Below the pieces are notes generated by a model that was not told where the DNA came from, ran no database searches, and worked only from the letters and a program-made list of their open reading frames with translations. Shown in pieces: positions 57,291-64,000 of a DNA stretch of 64,000 bases (positions within the stretch are counted from its first letter, which is position 1; every line of letters starts with the position of its first letter). Made by a program: the position numbers and the translations under genes. The stretch is taken from NCBI RefSeq assembly GCF_028583425.1, contig NC_072805.1:19044001-19108000 (forward strand), written 5' to 3'. The DNA is from Eublepharis macularius (taxonomy: Eukaryota; Chordata; Lepidosauria; Squamata; Eublepharidae).

Positions 57291-57591
57291 ACAGGTACAA
57301 ACAGACATCATCTTTCTTAGCAAATGCAGAAGACTGAATATTATACTAAAGGGACTGAGAATAAAAAACCCTCTACAATCCACTTACTCCCAAAATTATG
57401 GTGTGTTATACATTCTCCAGGAAGCTACTGAAATCTTTGGTCAGCATCTTTACCAGAAGCAGGAACTGATCAAGGATCCAACTCACTGAACTTTGGTTAG
57501 ATTTGCTAGTCAATTTCACTGAGGAGATTGACTCCTTTAAAAAAAGGAGGCACACTCAAAACTTTAATGCAAGTTGTTGCTTCGGTTCATG

Positions 57592-58122
57592 CAGGGCCAG
57601 ATCTGGGGGGGGGGGGGCGGGCAGGGGAGTCATTTGCCCCTGGTGCCGACAATGAGGGGGCATTGGGCACAGCTGCTGGCCGGGAGTGTGTGCTGTGGAG
57701 CGGGCAGTGGCAGCGCTGGCGGCTGAGCAGGAGGGCTGTGAGGCTGCCTGCGCACTGCCCCAGCCACCTGCCATGCTGATGGCTGCACATGGCCCGCAGC
57801 TGCTGCACCCGCCTGGGAGCATTCGCTGGTGACGGCAGTGCAGGGCAACTGAGCGGAAGGGCTGGGAGGCTACCCGCATGCTGCCTTGGCTGCCTGCTGC
57901 GCCAATGGGGGCAGCCAGCTCACAGTTGCTGGCCGGGAGCACACAGAATCATGGGTGTGCTCCTGGGGGTCATGCCTTGCATGATGATGTCACTTTCAGG
58001 AAGTAACATCATCGTACCATCTGGGTGCACACGTGAGCTTTGCATGTGCACATGAGTGGTTGCAGGGGCGCCAACAATCCTGAAGCTGACCCTGGGTGCT
58101 GGCGATCATCGCTACAGCACTG
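57592..58122. mobile_element. hAT miniature element, family C-like, copy 2
   Basis: Left end CAGGGCCAGATCTGGGGG, right end GCTACAGCACTG. The perfect 8-bp duplication GGTTCATG lies at 57584-57591 and 58123-58130. GC-rich, with CTGCTGGCCGGGAG repeated inside. It is inserted in the Penelope element. The inner TGAAGCTGACCCTG at 58081-58094 resembles an end too, so the right boundary may be compound. Confidence 0.88.
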
Positions 58123-58544
58123 GGTTCATGAAGCAGATTTTTGGCTCACAACACTGCATAGCTTAGAGGGAACATTGGACCCATGCCAAAGAAGCCCTCA
58201 AGAGATTTCACCAGACTTTCCACAACTTCCACCCCACCGTCAATCTAATCATGAATCACTCTACACAAGAAATAAAGTTCCTGGACACCACAGTACAGAT
58301 ACACGAGGAACACATAAGTATCACATTATATCGGAAACTGACAGATCAACTAACATATCTACATGCCTCAAGCCACCACTCCGACCACATCAAGCAATCT
58401 ATTGTGTACAGCCAAGTCCTACGCTATAGTCGCATCTGCTCCAATTCACCTGAAGGATCTGCAGCAGACATTTTTGCAACTACAGTATCCCCCTGACATA
58501 GTGAGAAAGATGATTGGAAAGGCCAGAATGACGCCTGGGACAGC

Positions 58545-59219
58545 TTGCTACAAGACAAGCCCAAAGGAAACAACAACAGAACACCGTTGGGGGTCACCTC
58601 CAGCTCACAACTCAAGCCAGTTCAACACATTATTAACGACCTACAACCCATGCTGGATTGTGACATTCCCCTTACACAGGCATTGGGGGGCCGACCTTTG
58701 CTTGCTTACAGACAGCCTGCAAACCTAAAACAACTACTCACCTACAATTATAAACTAGTTAACAGTAACATGGACTCTGGTACCAAGGTCTGCAACAAAC
58801 TAAGATGCCACCTTTGCTCTCATGGAGATCCCAGCAACACCATCAGTGGACCCAACAACATCAGGCATACCATCTCGGTTTCATACTCCTGCTCATCTTC
58901 TAATGTGATTTACGCCATCACGTGTCAGCAATGCCCTTCCACCCTCTACTTTGGACAAACCGGCCAGTCCCTTCAACAAAGAATTAATGGCCATAAGTCT
59001 GTTGTCAGAAACTGCAACATTCAAACACCAGCGGGGGAACATTTTAACCTTCCAGGACATTCAATTGCTGACCTAAAAGTAGCAGTTATCCTGCAGAGGA
59101 ATTTCAAAGGGAGATTAGAAAGAGAGACTGCTGAACTGCAACTGAAAACAAAGCTCAAGACAATGCATCCATCAGGATTAAATCAAGACCTAGGCTTCCT
59201 GTTTCAATACCAATGCTGA
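58545..59219 (+). pseudogene. Penelope C-terminal region: RT end and GIY-YIG
   Basis: A 224-residue open region. Near residue 50 is GGRPLLAYRQPANLKQLLTY. Near residues 85-115 is a Cys-rich segment (KLRCHLCSHGDPSNTISG). Near 130-180 is the GIY-YIG core: VIYAITCQQCPSTLYFGQTG, QRINGHKSVVR, PAGEHFNLPGHS. It is clearly related to the remnant at 5174-5602 but distinct in sequence, so two Penelope lineages are present. It is a fossil within a broken element. Confidence 0.88.
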
Positions 59220-59492
59220 TTTCTCCACACTCACCACCCCTCTGCATACCCCACCCTAGCCAATCACACCTGCTATTGTCATTCACTGGCAATTGTCATT
59301 CAGCATCTGCAGTCACTCCACTCTCCAAGATATATGGACAGATGGACTCACGTTCTAGCTGGATTTGAAGAAGTGAGCTGTGACTCACAAAAGTTCATGC
59401 CCTACCCCCAATTTTGTTAGCCTTATAGGTGCTACTGGACTCTTGCTCTTTTCTACTGCTACGGACAGACCAACACAGCTAACCATCTTGAA

Positions 59493-60733
59493 CTGTTGTG
59501 ATAAGTAAGCGTGTGAGAGTACAAGGCCTGCTAAACCAGCAGATCGTCACAACATGTGGTGTGCAGGCATTGGGGAGCTGGTGGATTGTTTCCCTCCGGG
59601 CTCCCACATTCTCTTCCCAGTGGACAACGGTAGAGTGACCTAACACCCAATGGAGAGTGCTCTATCTCCCAGACTCCCAGCAGATGCCCCCCCCCCCCAA
59701 TTCTATACATCCACCCCACCATAAGCGGATGCTGTTACTGAACGTTGGTCCAGGGAGTAGCGACGGTGTCCAAAACTCTGAAACTGCACCGTTTGCTGCC
59801 TACAGCACATTTGCTACTTTCAGTTTGCATCATGATCTGTGGCTGAGACGGAGGGCAAAGGAAGAGGAAAGAAGCGTCCTGTCAAGGTATGAGAGGCTTC
59901 AAGCATCGAGGGCATCCGACAGAAGAACGCCAGTTTTGTCAAGTGACAACCATTTTCAGTTTTTGGACTCTTGTTTGTACAATTCTTTAACCACGAAGTC
60001 TTGGGTTTCCTGTTGCGCATCTATTGTCTGGATAAATGGTTCCTGTGTACAGTTTATCAGCAGCCTACCTCAGATGAAGAGGGTGAGGCGGCAGGAACAC
60101 CCCGTACAGAGGAGAGAAACTAAACCAAACCAGCACAGTGGAACCCGGATCGCTCTGCAAACCTGTTGTGTAAGTAGGACTAATCAAGCCCTGGGACACT
60201 GTTTTTTATATTTTTAAAGAACTTTTATATATTATGTATTTTAGATAATTTTATATTTTTACATTCAAGAAGCAGGTTCATATCCTATTCCAAGGTCCCT
60301 GCGTGAGTCACCCATGTTTATTAGAGATGTGCACAGAAATTTGATTTGGGTTCACATTTGGTTTGTTCAGATTCTTGAACTGTGATACCACTCATGTTAT
60401 GAGATATTCAGGTGACGTTTCTATTGGTTTTGATGGGATACCGCCTGTCCCCCAATCCATTGGATTGAAATTCTCAGGGTTGTTCTCATCCGAGAAATCC
60501 TCTCTCCCAACTTTCAGGCAGGTCCCTCTTTGAGATTTAAATCAAAGTTCTCTTTTTTGTAAACCAGGCTGGAAGATAAATTTCTTGTGGACAGCCTCAT
60601 GCTCAGTGCAGAGAGGTAAAGGCAAAGATTGCCTCCCCTTACCTGCACACTTCAGGTTTTTTGCGGGCTGAGGGGGCGGGAGACTTCTGCAGCTTTCCAT
60701 GTGAATGGGAGAGCTACCATCCTTCTCCCCCTC
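59493..60733. other. Intergenic, no supported gene
   Basis: A 186-codon chance frame (59657-60217) has no recognisable domain. At 60328 TAGAGATGTGCACAGAAATT resembles the end of a hAT-type element like the one at 47129, but no partner end was found. Confidence 0.45.
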
Positions 60734-61017
60734 TGAGAGCCAAGCTAAAAGTGACAAGTTACACTTGACTGGCAAGTGGACAGACTCTATGTATCACTTG
60801 TTCACTTGAACTCCACTTGCACTCCATTCGATCACATGTATTCCTCCCTGTTCACTTGCACTCCACTTGCACGTAGTGATCAAGTGGAGTACAAGTGAAC
60901 AGGGCGGAATACATGTGATCGAGTGGAGTGCAAGTGGAGTGCAAGTGAACAGGGAGGAATACATGTGAGTCTGTTCACTTGCCGTTCAAGTGTAACATCA
61001 CTTCTAGCTTGGCCCTG
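60734..61017. mobile_element. Foldback miniature element, family D2, copy b
   Basis: GAGAGCCAAGCTAAAAGTGA at the left and CACTTCTAGCTTGGCCCTGA at the right. The interior has repeated words such as ATACATGTGA, GTGGAGTGCAAGTG and AACAGGGAGGAATACATGTG, so the hairpin can form in more than one register. Confidence 0.8.
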
Positions 61018-61030
61018 AGAAGAGTATGAG

Positions 61031-61419
61031 GGTCAAGCTACAAGTGACAAATGACACTTGCCTGGCAAGTGAACAGACTCGAGCATATTCCTCCCTGTTC
61101 ACTTGCCATTCACTTGATCGAGTGGAATGCAAGTGGAGTGCAAGTGAACAGGGCGGAATACATGTGAGTGTGTTCACTTGCCGTTCAAGTGTAACTCGTC
61201 ACTTCTAGCTTGTCCCTGAGAAGAGTATGAGGGTCAAGCTCCAAGTGACAAATGACACTTGCCTGGCAAGTGAACAGACTCAAGCGTATTCCTCCCTGTT
61301 CACTTGCCATTCACTTGATCGAGTGGAGTGCAAGTGGAGCGCAAGAGAACAGGGAGGAATACATGTGAGCCTGTTCACTTGCCGTTCAAGTGTAACTCGT
61401 CACTTCTAGCTTGGCCCTG
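61031..61419. repeat. Tandem duplication of D2 foldback, 201-bp period
   Basis: Two nearly identical units start at 61031 and 61232 (GGTCAAGCTACAAGTGACAA / GGTCAAGCTCCAAGTGACAA). Each is a hairpin and each is followed by AAAGAGTATGAG or AGAAGAGTATGAG. The spacer is duplicated with the unit, which indicates unequal exchange or slippage rather than separate insertions. Confidence 0.88.
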
Positions 61420-61431
61420 AAAAGAGTATGA

Positions 61432-63850
61432 GATCTCAGGTCTGGCAGGAGAGATGAGCTGCTCATTCATAAACGCTGATCTCACGTTTCTGTGTGTGTT
61501 TAGTTGTTTAGCTAACTTTTAGGGAAGGGGGGGATCTAAAACTGCTTTGTGCTCATGGGGGTGTTGTTCCTGAAGAGGTCTCAACTGATTTTTAATTAAT
61601 GAATTTTTATAGAACGAGTAATTTGGTAGCAAATGTCGTTGGGCTTATTACGTAGGATCTGTAACAGACACACGCTTTGCAACATTTACCATCTGGGCAT
61701 GTGGTTTTCAGAGTACAGAGAAAAATTTTCTCAGAGAAGTGAAACTCGTGTACCTGTGGGCACACTAACATTTTAGCAAGGCATCCCCCAAATGCAAAAT
61801 AGGAAGAGTGAATTAGCAAGAATAGGTGCCGTGCCGGGAAAGAGATTGTCCCTAGCAAAACGACTGGAGTGTATGGAGATAATTACTTCCTTTCCCCTAG
61901 GACTATTCCTGGGCTCACAGAAAGGGAGCATAATCACCAGATTGGTACTTCTAAGATTGAGCAAGATTTCCATTCTCACCATATAGATGACAAGGGAAAA
62001 AGTGGCACTGTGCTATTGTCCATAGAGAATGATGACAGAGAGGCAGGTTTATATGTTTACTGGCGTGAGTGATGCCACACTTTAGCTCGCTGCAGACATT
62101 CTTAAAGTGGGTCGAATTAACATGTGAATGGGGATCTGAGACTGCAGACCTTGCATGCACATACAGGCCACATGTACATACACTTTGCACCCTGGGTCTG
62201 TGCACTGCAACATACTTCAGTACACAAAGGTTCTGTGAAATGGCCTGTGAACATGTGAATATCGAGAAACAGGGATGGCTGATACAAGCTCAGGTGCCAC
62301 TCCACTTGTGGACTGTACTCACATGTTTTGAGGGGCCTGGGATTTCCCAGGCCCTCCCCTCTTCTACTCACCACCAGGCCCCAAACATGCCCTCCTTCTC
62401 TCCTTCCCCACCACAAGCCACCCATCTGCCTGTGCGTGTTCTTCCCCTGCCTGCTTGTGAGCTCTCCCATTTCCCATGTTCACCACTGCCTGAAGCCCCC
62501 CCCCCCCCGTGGTACAGGGCAGTGTGTGTAGCTGGGGGCACAGTGGGGCACTAACAAATAGATGAGCAGGTGGGGTCAAAAGCAGTGGGACCTGCCAGAA
62601 GGCCTGGGTTCTGGCAGCTGCTTCATCTCACAGTATGGTGAAGCTGCCCTGTGTATTCCTTTTAAGGATATCTGTGCAGTTTATATCTCTGTCTGCTGCA
62701 GTACTAAACCCAAAATGTAGGAGAGGTCAGCAAGTAAGCATTGGATCAAATTTGTACTTGGTGCTGGAAGCAGGCTCAAGTTTTTTTTAAAAAAAATTAC
62801 TAGAAAGCATGGCTGTTATATCCTGATCCTTAATTTAACAGCTCTGCTGCATTTTGAAATTCTAAAAGCGTAACGCTTGGGAGCGATCTGCAGCACACAA
62901 ATTAAATGAAGAATGAGCTTGAAGGAAACCAAACATTTTGAAGATGAGAGTCCCAAAGTTATTTAGTTGTTGGTGCCAGTTCAATACAGACATAAGCTTT
63001 AGGTTTCCTCTCCTTGCTTTCTACCCCTGATGTGGAATTATTTTCACAAGTAAAATCAAACTGGTTTGCACTCTTTGATGGGACAAAGGAGTGGTAATAA
63101 TTTTCATGTGCTAATTGTTGATACATGCACATTTTAATTGCATTGTTTGTTGAAGGCAAAATAAATTTTAAAAACAGTTCTAACTCTAGGAAGATGTATG
63201 TAGAAGCAAAATGATTCCAGAGGGATAAATGTGTTAATCTGTTACAACAAAGAATAACAAATTTCTCATGGTGGAAACTTTCATGGACTAGAAACTTCAT
63301 TGGATGCACGAAGTGTTTTCTCGGTTGCTATGCACATATACATGCATGCACTTACACAGAGGTATAGAGAAAAAATAGAAGCTAGGACCATGAAATGCAA
63401 GAGGTCACATCTGTGTCATTTCTGTGCAACACACAAACGTACACAGGATAAGTTCCGTAACCATTCCCACCAGCATCAATTGTTGCCCTTTGTAGTTTTG
63501 CCAGTCAGTAAAAAAAAATCTTGGTTTGATCTTGGTACCATCAAACTTACCAATAAATTCTAGCGCAGACATTTCATAGTGGAGTTTCCTTTTGAATGAG
63601 TTCAGTATGAAAAACAAAAATTTTGTCGCTGTCACGTGCTTCCTATTTTTACCTTTCATTACTTCCTGTATGCATGGTTTGCTCCCATCTATGGCTGGAG
63701 GTTTTCTTTTTCTTTTTCTTGAATGGAGGGGGCACGGAAACGGCTTGTATAATGAACTGCTGTAGAAACTGGTACATAAATAAGAAAGTATTGTTCTTGC
63801 TATGAAGAAAGGGAAGCTCTGATCCTCATAGTGATCAAGTGACACCATCC
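61432..63850. other. Intergenic, no recognised feature
   Basis: This is AT-rich DNA with a C-run patch near 62495. I see no conserved exon or repeat. Frames of up to 161 codons have no recognisable domain. Confidence 0.45.
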
Positions 63851-63851
63851 T

Positions 63852-64000
63852 AGGCTTGCCGATCTCCAGGCGGTGGATGGAGATCTTCCAGGATTACAAC
63901 TGATCTCTCGGGCACAGTGATCAATTCCCCTGGGGAAAAATGGCTATTTTAGGAGGTAGACACTGTAGCATCATACACTATTTAGGTCCCTCACCGCCCC
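63852..64000 (-). mobile_element. Family G miniature element, cut by window end
   Basis: It begins TAGGCTTGCCGATCTCCAGG and has GGAGATCTTCCAGGATTACA and AAAATGGCTATTTTAGGAGG. It is the same family as the copy at 25358 and runs off the end of the window. Confidence 0.65.

Larger units (their letters stand above)
57292..59492 (+). mobile_element. Penelope-like element, large but internally deleted
   Basis: The left part (57292-57591) encodes a stretch like the N-terminal region of Penelope ORFs (FLSKCRRLNIILKGLRIKNP). A hAT family-C element interrupts it at 57592-58122. The right part (58123-59220) encodes the end of the reverse transcriptase (EIKFLDTTVQIHEEHISITL, SIVYSQVLRYSRICS) and the GIY-YIG domain. 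A 3' terminal module lies at 59345-59492. Most of the reverse transcriptase core is missing, and the copy is broken. Confidence 0.85.

Noticed and set aside
59657-60217. A 186-codon plus-strand frame
   Set aside because: No recognisable domain, repeat-like surroundings, no splice or promoter context and no compositional bias of a protein. Treated as chance.
62069-62554. A 161-codon plus-strand frame
   Set aside because: Pro/Ser/His-rich with a C-run region and no recognised family. No evidence of splicing or conservation.
38600-64000. Exons of the gene expected upstream of CCDC102A (an adhesion GPCR in human)
   Set aside because: No seven-transmembrane, GAIN-domain or other conserved exon was recognised. 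Noncoding 5' exons could be missed, but nothing supports a call.

Overview
This window is vertebrate nuclear DNA, almost certainly from a squamate reptile. The clues are spliced vertebrate exons, a CpG-island promoter, and a repeat load typical of lizards: tRNA SINEs of the Sauria type ending in an ACCTTT-like tail, 5S-rRNA-derived SINEs, CR1/L2-group LINE ends, an R4-clade LINE, Penelope-like elements and many hAT miniature elements. I cannot name the species. A gecko or another non-snake lizard is plausible, but that is a guess.

The only host gene I can support is CCDC102A on the minus strand. Six coding exons are clean, with consensus splice sites and matching phases: 15448-16038, 7631-7848, 7340-7448, 6013-6129, 3481-3690 and 912-1082. 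Together they encode residues 1-472 of a coiled-coil protein. The last 75-80 residues expected from the human protein are not here and should lie left of base 1. A GC-rich island at about 37.5-38.3 kb holds a good minus-strand splice donor at 38066/38065 and is the best candidate for the noncoding first exon and promoter. That makes intron 1 about 22 kb.

Layout: 1-16 kb is the CCDC102A coding body, with small introns carrying SINEs, hAT miniature elements and Penelope pieces. 16-38 kb is intron 1. 38-64 kb is upstream intergenic DNA with no gene I can support. It holds nested transposons, two Penelope copies with GIY-YIG endonuclease remains (one of them at 5 kb, inside the gene), an R4-clade LINE 3' end, and a 201-bp tandem repeat built from a foldback element.

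I see no new multi-gene system. The points most worth a second look are: (1) two related hAT miniature families (A and B) with exact 8-bp target duplications and shared subterminal motifs; (2) a family-B copy carrying what looks like the N-terminal exon of its transposase; (3) a family-B copy with two identical-type ends and no target duplication, which looks like a rearrangement joint; (4) Penelope insertions in inverted head-to-head form carrying hammerhead-like cores and 10-14 bp target duplications; (5) an 875-bp terminal-inverted-repeat element with a 3-bp target duplication inside a doubly interrupted SINE; and (6) a 27-nt U6 5'-end fragment suggesting a chimeric retrocopy.
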